DNA of 57,467 bases. Source: an uncultured Pelagibacteraceae bacterium. Its GTDB lineage: Bacteria > Pseudomonadota > Alphaproteobacteria > Pelagibacterales > Pelagibacteraceae. The translations under genes were made by a program, and so were the position numbers. Of the stretch, positions 43,482-56,752 are shown one piece after another. Numbering within the stretch: position 1 is the first letter of the stretch; the number at the start of each line of letters is the position of its first letter. The notes beneath the pieces were generated by a model that was not told the origin of the DNA, did no database searches, and was given only the letters and a program-made list of their open reading frames with translations. Where the stretch lies: the NCBI GenBank assembly GCA_902572605.1, contig CACGGD010000005.1, forward strand, positions 1-57,467, written 5' to 3'.

Positions 43482-44162
43482 ATGGAACAAGAAATAGCTA
43501 CTCAAGTTGTTGGTTTAGGTGGAAGTTCGGATTTTTCTCTGTGGAAACTTTTTGTACGAGCAGATTTTGTAGTTAAATTCGTTATTATCCTTTTAATTGC
43601 TTGCTCCATTTTTTCATGGGCATTAATATTTGATAAACTAAAATTATTTAAAAATATTAATGCTTCAACAGAAGATTTTGAAAAAAAGTTTTGGAAAGCA
43701 AAATCTGCTGAGGGCTTCAACAATAACCTTCCTACTAATTCAAAAGATCCTGCAACAAGAATATTTAAGATAGCGATGAACGAAGTTATTAAAACAAAGA
43801 GACAATCTTCTGCTATACAAGCAGCAAGAGTTGAACGTGTTTTAGAAATTGCTACAGATGATGAAATTAAAAAAATAGAAAAGAACTTTACTTTTCTTGC
43901 TACAGTAGGATCTACAGCACCATTTATTGGTTTATTTGGAACTGTATGGGGGATAATGAATTCTTTTCAATCAATTGCAATTTCCAGAAATACAAGTTTA
44001 GCAATAGTAGCACCAGGTATAGCCGAAGCTTTGTTTGCTACTGCTCTTGGTTTACTGGCAGCAATACCAGCAGTTGTAGCTTATAATAAATTTAATAGTG
44101 ACTCCAAAAAATATCTTTCCAAAATAGATAATTTTTCCAAAAGATTTTTATCGATTATATAA
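43482..44162 (+). CDS. tolQ: Tol-Pal proton channel subunit TolQ
   Basis: MotA/TolQ/ExbB-family membrane protein of 226 aa with three helices (about 28-48, 133-155 and 175-198). FTFLATVGSTAPFIGLFGTVWGIMNSF and LAIVAPGIAEALFATALGLLAAIPAVVAYN line the channel. With TolR it harvests the proton gradient to drive outer-membrane constriction at division. The 69-base gap upstream (43413-43481) is AT-rich, with no promoter I can call firmly. Confidence 0.93.
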   Translation: MEQEIATQVVGLGGSSDFSLWKLFVRADFVVKFVIILLIACSIFSWALIFDKLKLFKNINASTEDFEKKFWKAKSAEGFNNNLPTNSKDPATRIFKIAMNEVIKTKRQSSAIQAARVERVLEIATDDEIKKIEKNFTFLATVGSTAPFIGLFGTVWGIMNSFQSIAISRNTSLAIVAPGIAEALFATALGLLAAIPAVVAYNKFNSDSKKYLSKIDNFSKRFLSII

Positions 44163-44164
44163 AC

Positions 44165-44578
44165 ATGGCTTTTAAATTTAATCGCTCAAGAAATGAACCA
44201 ATGAGTGAAATTAATGTAACTCCATTTGTTGATGTCATGCTAGTTTTATTAATAATTTTCATGGTAACAGCTCCACTTTTAACTGTGGGTGTTCAAGTTG
44301 ATTTACCAGAGTCTGCTGCAGACTCCCTTCCAGATGATCAAGAACCATTAACAATAACTATTAATTCTAAAGGTGAGGTTTATATTCAAGAACATAAAGT
44401 TAATTATCAAAAAATTGTTCCAAAACTTTTAGCTATTGCAAAAAATAGAACAGATACAAGAATTTATGTTCGAGGAGACAAAACCATAAATTATGGTAGA
44501 GTTTTAGAAGTAATGGGGACTTTATCTGGTGCAGGCTTTTCAAAAGTTGCATTAATATCTGAGCCATACAAAAATTAA
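44165..44578 (+). CDS. tolR: Tol-Pal system protein TolR
   Basis: The 137-aa ExbD/TolR protein has a short cytoplasmic start, the transmembrane helix INVTPFVDVMLVLLIIFMV (with the proton-carrying aspartate in FVDV) at about residues 17-36, and a periplasmic domain with IYVRGDKTINYGRVLEVMGTLSGAGFSKVALIS. It sits 2 bases after tolQ and 7 before tolA. Confidence 0.94.
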   Translation: MAFKFNRSRNEPMSEINVTPFVDVMLVLLIIFMVTAPLLTVGVQVDLPESAADSLPDDQEPLTITINSKGEVYIQEHKVNYQKIVPKLLAIAKNRTDTRIYVRGDKTINYGRVLEVMGTLSGAGFSKVALISEPYKN

Positions 44579-44585
44579 ATGAAAA

Positions 44586-45392
44586 ATGACAAAAAGTTTA
44601 ATTTATTCTCTTATATTTCACTCGATCATGATTTTGCTTACAGTTTTAACTTTACCATTCATGACTAGACAACCAGTAGATTTACCCCCCATAGTTTCTG
44701 TCGAGTTGATTCAAATTTCAGACAAAACAAATATCCCTTTTGCTCCTAAAGCTAGAAAAATTATAGAAGAAACAAAAAAAAAAGAAGAAAGGATAGTTTC
44801 CGAGCAAGCCCCACCTGCTGCTAAAGCAAAAGAAAAACCTGATAGAATTCCATTGCCTGATGAAAAAAAAGAAAAAAAACAAATAGTTAAAAAAAAACAA
44901 AATCCTGAGGAAATAGAACCTCAAATTAGACAGTCTTCTGAATTTGAAAAAAAGGAAATTGTAGATACAAACCAAATTGCAGCTTTGATTGATAAAGCTA
45001 AAGAGGAAGAGGCAATAAAAAAAAATAAAATAGACAAATTAACTCAAAGCAGTGTTAAAAACTCCTTTGCGACAGGTCTAACATTATCTGAGGAAGATGC
45101 TCTAAAAGCTCAGATATTTGGTTGTTGGAGTGTTCCTCTTGGTTTACCTTACGATAAGAATTTATTAGTTAGAATTAAGCTTAAATTAAAAAAAGATGGA
45201 ACAATAATGAAATCAGAAATTCTTGATCACCAAAGAATGAATAAACCAGGACAAAAATTCTATAAAGTATTAGCAGAAAGCGCTCTAAGAGCTGTTAGGT
45301 TGTGTCAACCCCTTAAAGTTCCTCCCACAGGATATGAAAAATGGAAAGATATACAGTTAAATTTTGATCCAACGGAAATGTTAAAAGGATAA
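44586..45392 (+). CDS. tolA: Tol-Pal system protein TolA
   Basis: The 268-aa protein has an N-terminal membrane anchor (residues about 4-25) and a proline-, lysine- and glutamate-rich middle (about 60-150) that spans the periplasm. A C-terminal domain contains [31 protein letters not shown] and [16 protein letters not shown], with the conserved cysteine pair of TolA domain III. It links the TolQR motor to TolB/Pal. Confidence 0.9.
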   Translation: MTKSLIYSLIFHSIMILLTVLTLPFMTRQPVDLPPIVSVELIQISDKTNIPFAPKARKIIEETKKKEERIVSEQAPPAAKAKEKPDRIPLPDEKKEKKQIVKKKQNPEEIEPQIRQSSEFEKKEIVDTNQIAALIDKAKEEEAIKKNKIDKLTQSSVKNSFATGLTLSEEDALKAQIFGCWSVPLGLPYDKNLLVRIKLKLKKDGTIMKSEILDHQRMNKPGQKFYKVLAESALRAVRLCQPLKVPPTGYEKWKDIQLNFDPTEMLKG

Positions 45393-45393
45393 T

Positions 45394-46731
45394 ATGAAAA
45401 AGTTTTTTTTAGCACTAACTATATATTTCATTTCTATAAATTCTTTATTCGCTCTAATAAAAGTTGATATTACAAGAGGTAATTTAGATCCTTTACCAAT
45501 AGCTGTTTCACCTTTACATGTTGATATTCAGTCTGTTGAACTTAAAGATATAAAAGTTAAAGAATTAGGTAACAATATTTCATCAATCATTGAAAAAAAT
45601 TTTAAAAGCACAGGTTTATTTAATCCATTAAAAAAAGAAGCTTTTGTACAAAAACCTGACATAGCTCATTTAAAACCTCGATTTGAAGACTGGAGATTAA
45701 TTAAAGCTCAAGCTTTGGTTACTGGAAAGTTGTTGGTCAAAGATGGAAAACTAAAAGTAGAATTTAGACTTTGGGATTTAACTGCAGCTAAAGAGATGAC
45801 TGCTTTAGCTTTCACAACAACACCTTCAAACTGGAGAAGGGTTGCTCATATAATATCAGATAAAATATATGAACGTTTAACAGGAGAACGAGGGTATTTT
45901 GATACAAGAATTATTTATGTTTCAGAAAGCGGACCTAAAAGTGAGAGAGTGAAGAAGTTAGCAATTATGGATCAAGATGGTGCGAACACAAAATATCTAA
46001 CATTAGGAAATGAACTTGTATTAACCCCAAGATTTAATCCAACTAATCAAATGATAACTTATCTTTCTTATTTTAGAAACATGCCTAGAGTTTATTTGCT
46101 TGATATAGAAACAGGTAGACAAGAAGTAGTTGGAAATTTTCCGGGCATGACATTTGCTCCTAGATTTTCTCCTGATGGAAAAAAGATCATTATGAGTTTT
46201 GCAGAAGATGGTAACTCGGATATTTATACAATGGATTTAGAAACTAGAGTTGTTGAGAGAATTACGAATCATTCATCTATAGATACATCGCCATCTTTTT
46301 CACCAGATGGAAAATATATTGCTTTTAACTCTGACAGAAGCGGTCTTCAACAGCTTTATGTAATGAGAAGTGATGGTAGCAATGTAAAAAGAATTACCTT
46401 CGGAAAAGGAATTTATGGAACACCAGTTTGGTCTCCTAGGGGAGATCTAATAGCTTTTACAAAAATGAGAAAAGGAAGATTTTATATTGGAGTGATGAGA
46501 ACTGATGGTTCAGGAGAAAGATTGCTAACAGAAAACTATTATCAAGAGGCTCCATCGTGGTCACCAAATGGAAGGGTTTTAGTATTTTATAGAGAGACTA
46601 AAGCGGGCTCTAAAGGAGAAGGGTTTTCCGCTACGCTTTGGTCTATAGATATAACAGGTTACAATGAGAGAAAACTAATGACTAAAACAGATGCTTCGGA
46701 CCCATCTTGGTCTTCATTACTATCAAAGTGA
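45394..46731 (+). CDS. tolB: Tol-Pal system beta-propeller TolB
   Basis: The 445-aa protein has a signal peptide (about 1-20), an N-terminal domain ([12 protein letters not shown]...) and a six-bladed propeller from about residue 170, shown by repeats of the SPDGK / FSPDGKKI / DIYTMDLET kind. It is periplasmic and binds Pal. Length fits the family. It starts two bases after tolA. Confidence 0.95.
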   Translation: MKKFFLALTIYFISINSLFALIKVDITRGNLDPLPIAVSPLHVDIQSVELKDIKVKELGNNISSIIEKNFKSTGLFNPLKKEAFVQKPDIAHLKPRFEDWRLIKAQALVTGKLLVKDGKLKVEFRLWDLTAAKEMTALAFTTTPSNWRRVAHIISDKIYERLTGERGYFDTRIIYVSESGPKSERVKKLAIMDQDGANTKYLTLGNELVLTPRFNPTNQMITYLSYFRNMPRVYLLDIETGRQEVVGNFPGMTFAPRFSPDGKKIIMSFAEDGNSDIYTMDLETRVVERITNHSSIDTSPSFSPDGKYIAFNSDRSGLQQLYVMRSDGSNVKRITFGKGIYGTPVWSPRGDLIAFTKMRKGRFYIGVMRTDGSGERLLTENYYQEAPSWSPNGRVLVFYRETKAGSKGEGFSATLWSIDITGYNERKLMTKTDASDPSWSSLLSK

Positions 46732-46775
46732 AGGCGTTTTTTAGGTAATTTAAGGCTTGAATAATGTTTAATAAT

Positions 46776-46789
46776 TTGAAATATTTCAA
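46776..46789. promoter_or_regulatory. 14-bp perfect palindrome upstream of pal
   Basis: TTGAAATATTTCAA is fully self-complementary and lies 20 bases before the pal ATG. A possible -35 (TTGAAT at 46757-46762) stands 17-18 bases before AATATT/ATATTT within the palindrome. It could be a small operator or chance in AT-rich DNA. Confidence 0.35.
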
Positions 46790-46809
46790 CAATAAACCCA
46801 GGGGAAAAA

Positions 46810-47286
46810 ATGACATTTAACAAGAATTTAAAAAATATATTATTAGTAGTTTTTGCGACGTTGATTTTAAGCGCTTGTTCAACAGCTAAAAAATCAGGAG
46901 ACATAGAAGGTGATGTATATACTGGAAAAGAAACAGTAAAATATTTAGCCTCTGGTGTTCCAGACAGAGTATTTTTTGCTACGAACAAATCTTCTTTAAC
47001 AACTGCATCAAGAGCAACTCTAAGAAAGCAAGCAACATTCTTAAGAAAAAATAAAAAACTGAATGTGACAATAGAAGGTCATGCTGATGAAAGAGGAACA
47101 AGAGAGTACAACTTAGCTTTAGGTGAGAGAAGAGCGAATGCGGCTAAAGACTATTTAATGACTTATGGAATTTCAGGAAAAAGAATTACTACAATTAGCT
47201 ACGGAAAAGAAAAACCTGTTAATCCTGCGTCAAGTACTTTAGCTTGGTCTCAAAATAGAAGATCAGTTACAGTAAAAGTAAATTAA
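46810..47286 (+). CDS. pal: Peptidoglycan-associated lipoprotein Pal
   Basis: The 158-aa protein has a lipoprotein signal ending in LSAC (lipobox, cysteine about 22). A C-terminal OmpA-like domain holds FFATNKSSLTTASRATL, VTIEGHADERGTREYNLALGERRANAAKDYL and SYGKEKPV with the diaminopimelate-binding Asp and Arg. A strong AGGGG ribosome site lies 6 bases upstream. It ties the outer membrane to the wall. A hairpin terminator follows. Confidence 0.96.
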   Translation: MTFNKNLKNILLVVFATLILSACSTAKKSGDIEGDVYTGKETVKYLASGVPDRVFFATNKSSLTTASRATLRKQATFLRKNKKLNVTIEGHADERGTREYNLALGERRANAAKDYLMTYGISGKRITTISYGKEKPVNPASSTLAWSQNRRSVTVKVN

Positions 47287-47300
47287 TTTCTTTAAAATTT

Positions 47301-47341
47301 AAGACCCTTTAATAAATACACTATTAAAGGGTCTTTTTTTT
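47301..47341 (+). terminator. Rho-independent terminator after pal
   Basis: AAGACCCTTTAA (47301-47312) and TTAAAGGGTCTT (47324-47335) form a perfect 12-bp stem around an 11-base loop, followed by an unbroken T run to 47341. It is the clearest terminator in the window. Confidence 0.92.
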
Positions 47342-47368
47342 GCCATTTTGTCTATTTAAAGATTCATC

Positions 47369-48337
47369 ATGGAATTAATTAGAAAAAATTTTTTAATTTT
47401 TTTTATATTTTTATTAGTCTCATCTTATTCTTTTCAAAAGCTAGAGGCAGAAGAGGAAGAAATATTACTCCAAGCAGTTGTTGATCAAATTCAAGTTTTA
47501 ACCAAGGATTTAAAAACATTAGAGAAAGCAGTTTATCAAAAATCAGATATTACATCTGCTAACATATCTTCAACTAATTCTAGTGAACTTAATGAAGATA
47601 TTTTAACCAAACATCTTTTAAAATTGAATGAAATTGAAGATCAATTTAGAGAACTCACAAATAAATTTGAAGAAGTTAGTTTTAAATTAGATAAATTATC
47701 CTCAAGAGTTACAAAGATTCAATCTGACAACCAGTTAAGATTTTCTGATCTGGAAAATTCTGGTACAGAAATAAAAAAAGCAAAAAAAAAAGAAAATTTA
47801 CCAGGCTCTAGTAAACCAGCCGACTTTGGGGCAAACCCAGGATATTCTGTTTCTAATTTACCTGAAAAACAACAGACTAATTCTATTGAAAGTGCTCAAA
47901 CTGTAATTACAGAGGAACCAGAACAAAGAGAGTCTTTGTTACCAGACAAATCTCCGAAAGATCAATATGAATTCGCAGTAAGTTTTATGAAAATAGGAGA
48001 CTATGAAACTGCAGAATTTGCATTAAAGGAATTTATAGAAAAAAATAAAGATCATGATTTAGCAGGTAATGCTCAATATTGGTATGGTGAAACATTCAGG
48101 ATTAGGCAACTTTATTCTGATGCAGCTACAGCATATTTAGATGGATATCAAAATTATCCAAAAAGTAAAAAGGCTCCAGACAATCTTTTAAAACTTGGAA
48201 TCACCATGGTTCAACTAGGTGAAAAAGATCAAGGTTGTAAAATGATAAATGGAGTTAAAAAAGAATATCCAAAAGCAAGCAAGTCTGTGTTACAAAAAGC
48301 TCAGTATGAGCAAAAAAAATTCAAATGTAATTCTTAA
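47369..48337 (+). CDS. cpoB: Tol-Pal accessory protein CpoB (YbgF)
   Basis: The 322-aa protein has a signal peptide (about 1-28), a coiled-coil trimerisation region (about 35-130), a proline/serine linker and a C-terminal TPR domain from about residue 195 (YEFAVSFMKIGDYETAEFALKEFI, AQYWYGETFR, APDNLLKLGITM). It coordinates wall synthesis with Tol-Pal. Its end overlaps tilS by 32 bases. Confidence 0.9.
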   Translation: MELIRKNFLIFFIFLLVSSYSFQKLEAEEEEILLQAVVDQIQVLTKDLKTLEKAVYQKSDITSANISSTNSSELNEDILTKHLLKLNEIEDQFRELTNKFEEVSFKLDKLSSRVTKIQSDNQLRFSDLENSGTEIKKAKKKENLPGSSKPADFGANPGYSVSNLPEKQQTNSIESAQTVITEEPEQRESLLPDKSPKDQYEFAVSFMKIGDYETAEFALKEFIEKNKDHDLAGNAQYWYGETFRIRQLYSDAATAYLDGYQNYPKSKKAPDNLLKLGITMVQLGEKDQGCKMINGVKKEYPKASKSVLQKAQYEQKKFKCNS

Positions 48338-49340
48338 AGATTGTTTCAAAGATAACGAAGAATTATCTAATATTTATTCCTCATTCAAAAAACAATTAAA
48401 CTCTTTTAAAAAAAAAACTTTCTTAATCGCTGTATCTGGGGGTCCAGATAGCCTAGCTTTAACAGCCTTAGCTAAAGCTTATAGTTATAAAAATAAATGT
48501 AAGAACTATTATGTTTTAGTAGATCATAATTTAAGGAAAAAGTCTTCAAATGAAGCTAAGTCTGTAAAAAAATTGTTAAAGAAATACCATATACCACTTC
48601 ACGTTTTAAAAAATAAAAAAAAAATTAAAAATAATATTCAAAGTGAGGCAAGAATAGTTCGCTATAATCTTCTTGAAAATTTTTGTAGGAAAAAAAAGAT
48701 TAAAACAATATTGACCGCTCACAATCTTGAAGATCAAGTAGAAACATTTTTTATCAGGCTTTCTAGGGGCAGTGGATTGAAAGGATTATCTTCTATGAAG
48801 CAAATTAATAAGATTAATGGTAATATTAGTTTAATAAGACCCTTATTAGACTATAAAAAAAATCAACTAATAAAAATTTCAAAAATAATTTTTGGTAAGT
48901 ATTTTAAAGATCCGACGAATAAAAATAAAAAATATTTAAGGACTAGAATAAGAAATTTAAAAACTCCGCTCGAAAAAAGTGGAATTAATTATGATAAAAT
49001 CTTCCAGTCTATCAAAAATTTAGCTTCAAGTCGGGATACTTTAGACTATTATTTTAAAAATATTTATAAGGAAATAATTGTGAAAAAAAAAAACAAAATT
49101 TTTATTAATTTAAAAAGATTTAATAAAATTAATCAAGAAATGAAAATAATGGTTTTAATGAAAACAATTAAAGATTTTACCAATTCTTACTACTCAACTA
49201 GATCAAAAAAAATCATCAATTTAATCAACCAAATTAAAACAAAAAAAAATGCAAAATTTACTCTAGGGGGTTGCATTATTTTGAGGGAAAAAAAACATAT
49301 AATTTTAGAAAAAGAGATTAAAAATTACAGATTTTCGTAA
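48306..49340 (+). CDS. tilS: tRNA(Ile)-lysidine synthetase
   Basis: I chose ATG 48306 (MSKKNSNV); a start at 48249 would bury 89 bases in cpoB. The 344-aa protein has the PP-loop SGGPDSLALTALAK, VDHNLRKKSSNEA, SEARIVRYNLL, TAHNLEDQVETFFIRLSRGSGLKGLSSM and RPLLDYKKNQL, all TilS motifs. It converts C34 of the minor tRNA-Ile to lysidine and is essential. A spacer with a promoter follows. Confidence 0.93.
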   Translation: MSKKNSNVILKDCFKDNEELSNIYSSFKKQLNSFKKKTFLIAVSGGPDSLALTALAKAYSYKNKCKNYYVLVDHNLRKKSSNEAKSVKKLLKKYHIPLHVLKNKKKIKNNIQSEARIVRYNLLENFCRKKKIKTILTAHNLEDQVETFFIRLSRGSGLKGLSSMKQINKINGNISLIRPLLDYKKNQLIKISKIIFGKYFKDPTNKNKKYLRTRIRNLKTPLEKSGINYDKIFQSIKNLASSRDTLDYYFKNIYKEIIVKKKNKIFINLKRFNKINQEMKIMVLMKTIKDFTNSYYSTRSKKIINLINQIKTKKNAKFTLGGCIILREKKHIILEKEIKNYRFS

Positions 49341-49360
49341 AAGTGTTATATTTTGTCTTA

Positions 49361-49388
49361 TTTACAACTTAATTCCAATTAATATACT
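49361..49388 (+). promoter_or_regulatory. Putative sigma70-type ftsH promoter
   Basis: TTTACA (49361-49366) and TATACT (49383-49388) are 16 bases apart in the 83-base gap between tilS and ftsH. A CTTG at 49388-49391 could hint at an RpoH site, but I see no matching -10. Confidence 0.5.
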
Positions 49389-49423
49389 CTTGTTAAATTG
49401 AAAATAATGTTTATTTAAATAAT

Positions 49424-51319
49424 ATGAACTTTAAAAATTTAGTTATGTGGGCAATTATAGTCTTACTTTCTGTAGGGCTATTTAATATGTTTCAAGACCC
49501 TCAAAAGATAAATTCTGAAAAAAACAAACTTCCTTTCTCAACTTTCATGAGTGAGGTAGATGCGGGGAGAGTAGTCGAGGTTCAAATTCAAGGAAATAAT
49601 ATTTCTGGAGTTTTATCAGACGGAAAAACTTTTAATACATATTCTCCAAATTATCCAAATTTAGTTGAGAAACTATCGGAGCAAAACATTAGTATAGTTG
49701 CTACTCCACTGGAAGATAAAATGCCCTCACTTTTGGGTATCTTACTCTCTTGGTTCCCAATGCTATTACTAATTGGAGTTTGGATTTTCTTCATGCGTCA
49801 AATGCAAGGCGGAAAAGGTGGAGCAATGGGTTTTGGTAGATCGAAAGCAAAATTACTTAATGAAGCTCAAGGAAAAGTTACCTTTAATGATGTAGCAGGA
49901 GTTGAAGAGGCAAAAGAAGAAGTTGAAGAAATTGTTGAGTTTTTAAAAGATCCAAAAAAATTTAGCAGACTGGGAGGAAAAATACCTAAAGGAGCGTTAT
50001 TGATAGGTCCCCCAGGTACTGGAAAAACTTTATTAGCAAAAGCTATAGCTGGAGAAGCAAACGTTCCTTTCTTTTCTATTTCAGGATCAGACTTTGTAGA
50101 AATGTTTGTTGGTGTAGGAGCTTCTAGAGTTAGAGACATGTTTGAACAAGGAAAAAAACATTCACCATGTATAATCTTTATAGATGAAATCGACGCTGTA
50201 GGGAGAAGCAGAGGAGCTGGCCTTGGAGGGGGTAATGATGAGAGAGAACAAACACTTAACCAACTTCTTGTGGAAATGGATGGTTTCGATACAAATGAAG
50301 GTATAATATTAATTGCAGCTACAAACAGACCAGATGTTTTAGATCCTGCTTTATTAAGACCAGGTAGATTTGATAGACAAGTTGTTGTAGCAAATCCTGA
50401 TATTATCGGAAGAGAAGCGATTTTAAAAGTACACGTAAAGAAAATTAATACTGGGCCAGATGTGAAACTAAGAACAATAGCAAGAGGTACACCTGGATTT
50501 TCAGGAGCAGATTTAGCAAATCTAATTAACGAGTCAGCTTTATTAGCTGCTAGAAAAAATAAAAGAGTTGTTACAATGTCTGATGTTGAAGAGGCAAAAG
50601 ATAAAGTAATGATGGGTGCTGAAAGAAGATCAATGGTGATGTCAGAAGACGAAAAAAAGTTAACTGCCTATCATGAAGGAGGACACGCTATTGTAGCTTT
50701 AAATGAGAAGGCATCTGATCCAATTCACAAAGCCACTATAATACCTAGAGGGAGAGCTTTAGGTATGGTTATGAGACTTCCAGAGAGAGATCAGCTTTCA
50801 GTAACTAGAGAAAAAATGCACTCGGACATTGCCGTTGCTATGGGAGGAAGGATAGCTGAAGAATTAATTTTTGGACATGACAAAGTAACTTCTGGAGCTT
50901 CATCTGATATTGATATGGTAACTAAAATGGCAAAAAATATGGTTACAAAATATGGAATGAGCGAAGAACTAGGCACAATTGCCTATGGAGAAAATGAAGA
51001 AGAAGTATTCCTTGGCAGATCTGTAACAAAACAACAAAATATGTCGGAGGAAACAGCTAAAAAAGTGGATGCTGAAGTTAAGAAAATTGTAGACAAAGGG
51101 TATGCAAGAGCAAAAAAAGTTCTTACTGAAAAAATTGACGATCTTCACAAACTCGCAAAAGCTCTCTTAATATACGAAACTTTATCGGGTGATGAGATAA
51201 GAGATTTAATCTTAAAAGATATAAAGCCAACAAGATCTTTTAAAGAGGATGACCAGGATGATGGCAAATCATCATCAGCTCTTGATTCACTAGGTTTAAA
51301 GCCAAAGCCAGCAATCTAA
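49424..51319 (+). CDS. ftsH: ATP-dependent zinc metalloprotease FtsH
   Basis: The 631-aa protein has two transmembrane helices (about 5-22 and 103-123) around a small periplasmic domain. The AAA ATPase has GPPGTGKT and [17 protein letters not shown], then the RPGRFDR second region of homology. The protease has the zinc site HEGGH (E catalytic) near residue 417, where most FtsH have HEAGH. The C-terminus is short. It degrades membrane and regulatory proteins, including sigma-32 (RpoH), which is encoded nearby at 55825. Confidence 0.96.
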   Translation: MNFKNLVMWAIIVLLSVGLFNMFQDPQKINSEKNKLPFSTFMSEVDAGRVVEVQIQGNNISGVLSDGKTFNTYSPNYPNLVEKLSEQNISIVATPLEDKMPSLLGILLSWFPMLLLIGVWIFFMRQMQGGKGGAMGFGRSKAKLLNEAQGKVTFNDVAGVEEAKEEVEEIVEFLKDPKKFSRLGGKIPKGALLIGPPGTGKTLLAKAIAGEANVPFFSISGSDFVEMFVGVGASRVRDMFEQGKKHSPCIIFIDEIDAVGRSRGAGLGGGNDEREQTLNQLLVEMDGFDTNEGIILIAATNRPDVLDPALLRPGRFDRQVVVANPDIIGREAILKVHVKKINTGPDVKLRTIARGTPGFSGADLANLINESALLAARKNKRVVTMSDVEEAKDKVMMGAERRSMVMSEDEKKLTAYHEGGHAIVALNEKASDPIHKATIIPRGRALGMVMRLPERDQLSVTREKMHSDIAVAMGGRIAEELIFGHDKVTSGASSDIDMVTKMAKNMVTKYGMSEELGTIAYGENEEEVFLGRSVTKQQNMSEETAKKVDAEVKKIVDKGYARAKKVLTEKIDDLHKLAKALLIYETLSGDEIRDLILKDIKPTRSFKEDDQDDGKSSSALDSLGLKPKPAI

Positions 51320-51325
51320 ATAATC

Positions 51326-52393
51326 ATGACAAAATATTACACTAGAGCGTGTAATTTTTATTATGGTATTAATGCAAAACTACTAATCAAAAAAAAATTA
51401 GCATTGCCACTTTGCGGAGATAAAAATATTGCTTTTGATAAAGTTGAAATTATTACAAGAAAAAAAAATAAGGTTCTATCAAAAATTATTGAATTAAAAA
51501 AGATCGATAATTTAAATAATTCCTGTAGAAAAAAAGTTAAACAAGATCTGAAAAAGATAGTTTTGAAAAGAAAAAATTTTTTAAACAATATAAACTTTTT
51601 AAAACCATCAATTATGGGAATTTTAAATTTAACGCCAGATAGTTTTTCCGATGGAGGCAAATTTAATAATCAGAAAAAAGCAACAAAACATATCCATGAA
51701 ATGATAAAATCTGGGGCAAATATTATTGATGTTGGAGGTGAGTCTACTAGACCTGGTTCAAAAACAGTTTTAACAAATATGGAATGGAAAAGGATCGAAA
51801 AAATTGTAAAAACTTTTAAAAAAAAACATAAGAAAACATGTTTATCTATAGACACAAGAAAATCAGAAGTAATGATTAACGCAATTAAATACCGAGCAGA
51901 TTTAATAAATGATGTTTCAGGTTTTAATTATGACAGTCTATCTTTATCAAAATTAAACAATTACAACATAGCAAAAGTGCTTCATCATATGCAAGGCACA
52001 CCAAATACTATGCAAAAGAATCCAAAGTACAAAAATGTTTTATTAGATATTTATGATTTTTTTGAAAAAGGTATTAAAAAAATTGATGATAAAAAAATTA
52101 TTATAGATCCAGGTATTGGATTTGGTAAAAATTTGAAACATAATTTGACTTTAATTTCTAAGATATCTTTGTTTCATAGTCTTGGGTTTCCTATTTTGAT
52201 TGGAACTTCTAGAAAAAGATTTATAAGTCAAATATCAGGAGTTAATGATAGCAAGGAAAGAATTGGAGGAACTGTTGCTTCTGTTTTATTTTTATTATCT
52301 CAAGGTATTCAGATTTTTAGAGTACACAACGTTAATGAAATCAAACAAGGAATTTTAGTATTTAAAAAAATCCTATCAAATTTTAAAAATTAA
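51326..52393 (+). CDS. folP: Dihydropteroate synthase with N-terminal extension
   Basis: The 355-aa protein contains the full DHPS barrel from about residue 93: PSIMGILNLTPDSFSDGG, GANIIDVGGESTRPGS, SIDTRKSEV, LINDVSGF, IIDPGIGFGK and LIGTSRKRFI. The first 92 residues are extra compared with the usual roughly 280 aa; such extensions occur in some alphaproteobacteria. It joins the pterin to p-aminobenzoate and is the sulfonamide target family. Confidence 0.92.
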   Translation: MTKYYTRACNFYYGINAKLLIKKKLALPLCGDKNIAFDKVEIITRKKNKVLSKIIELKKIDNLNNSCRKKVKQDLKKIVLKRKNFLNNINFLKPSIMGILNLTPDSFSDGGKFNNQKKATKHIHEMIKSGANIIDVGGESTRPGSKTVLTNMEWKRIEKIVKTFKKKHKKTCLSIDTRKSEVMINAIKYRADLINDVSGFNYDSLSLSKLNNYNIAKVLHHMQGTPNTMQKNPKYKNVLLDIYDFFEKGIKKIDDKKIIIDPGIGFGKNLKHNLTLISKISLFHSLGFPILIGTSRKRFISQISGVNDSKERIGGTVASVLFLLSQGIQIFRVHNVNEIKQGILVFKKILSNFKN

Positions 52394-53723
52394 TGAAAAA
52401 TAAATATTTTGGAACTGACGGAATTAGAGGGACTGTTAATCAAGGCAATATTACTGGTGAAAAATTTTTTAAATTTGGTTTAGCTTCGGGAACATATTTT
52501 AAGAATCAAAAAAAATCTAGGCAAGTTGCAATTATAGCCAAAGATACAAGATTATCAGGATATACTTTAGAACCAGCTTTGGTATCAGGTTTAGTATCTG
52601 GAGGTATGCATGTTTTTACATTAGGACCTTTGCCAACTAACGGACTTGCAATGTTAACAAAATCTATGAAAGCAAATATGGGAATTATGATTACAGCATC
52701 TCATAACCCTTATCACGATAATGGTCTAAAATTATTTGGACCTGACGGTATGAAATTATCAGATCAAATAGAAAAAAAGATTGAAAAATTAATTGATGCA
52801 AAAAATACAACTCAACTAACAAATCCTAAATTATTAGGTAGAGTAAAAAGATTAGAAAATGGAAATGATAAATATATTGAAATTTTAAGAAAAAATTTTC
52901 CTAAAAATTTTCATTTGAGAGGTACAAAAATAGTTTTGGATTGCGCTAATGGAGCTGGATATAAGGCTGCCCCTAAATTACTAAAGGAATTAGGAGCAAA
53001 AGTTATATCTATTGGTATAAAACCTAACGGTTTTAATATTAATGACAAATGTGGATCCATGTATCCGTCAAGAATCAGATCAGCCGTAAGAAGATTTAAA
53101 GCACATGTTGGAATATCATTTGATGGAGATGCAGACAGGATTATCATGTGCGATGAAAAGGGTAAGATTATAGATGGAGATCAAATTATAGCTATGCTTG
53201 CTCGAAGATGGAAATCAAAGAAGATTTTAAAAGGAGGAGTAATTGGAACATTAATGTCAAACTATGGATTAGAAACTTTTTTAAAAAATGAAAAAATAAA
53301 ATTTTTTAGATCAAAAGTTGGAGATAGATATGTAAAAGAAAAAATGAAGAAATCTAATTTTAATCTAGGTGGAGAACAGTCTGGACATATAATTCTGGGA
53401 AAATTTGCAACTACTGGTGACGGATTGATGGTAGCTTTAGAAGTTTTATTTTCTCTAAGAAAAAAAAAACAGGCAAGCGAATTATTAAATGTTTTTAAAC
53501 CTCTTCCTCAAATCTTGGAGAATATTATTGTTAAAGACAAGAATGTAATTAGTAAGGCTAAATGTAAAAATGCAATTAAAAAAGCAAATAAACTGATGGG
53601 AAAAAAAGGAAGGGTCTTAGTTAGAAAATCTGGAACTGAGCCAAAAATTAGAATTATGGCGGAGTCATATAATAAAAGTTTAATTTTAAAATGTATAAAG
53701 ATAATTAAACGATCAATAAAAAA

Positions 53724-53727
<4 letters not shown>
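52393..53727 (+). CDS. glmM: Phosphoglucosamine mutase
   Basis: The 444-aa protein has GTDGIRGTVN, MITASHNPYHDNGLKLFGPDG with the phosphoserine in TASHNP, ISFDGDADRIIMCDE for the metal, GGEQSGHIIL and RKSGTEPKIRIM at the phosphate-binding end. It makes glucosamine-1-phosphate for peptidoglycan and the amino sugars of the glycan island. Its ATG shares one base with the folP stop (TAATG). Confidence 0.96.
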
Positions 53728-56721
<2,994 letters not shown>

Positions 56722-56752
56722 TTTTTTTGATTTATATATTAAATTTAATTTT

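Noticed and set aside
48249-48305. Longer start for tilS
   Set aside because: It lies deep inside cpoB, and the added residues are not part of the TilS fold; ATG 48306 gives a normal short overlap.
49388-49412. RpoH-type heat-shock promoter before ftsH
   Set aside because: A CTTG is present but no matching -10 at proper spacing; the TTTACA/TATACT pair is a better fit.
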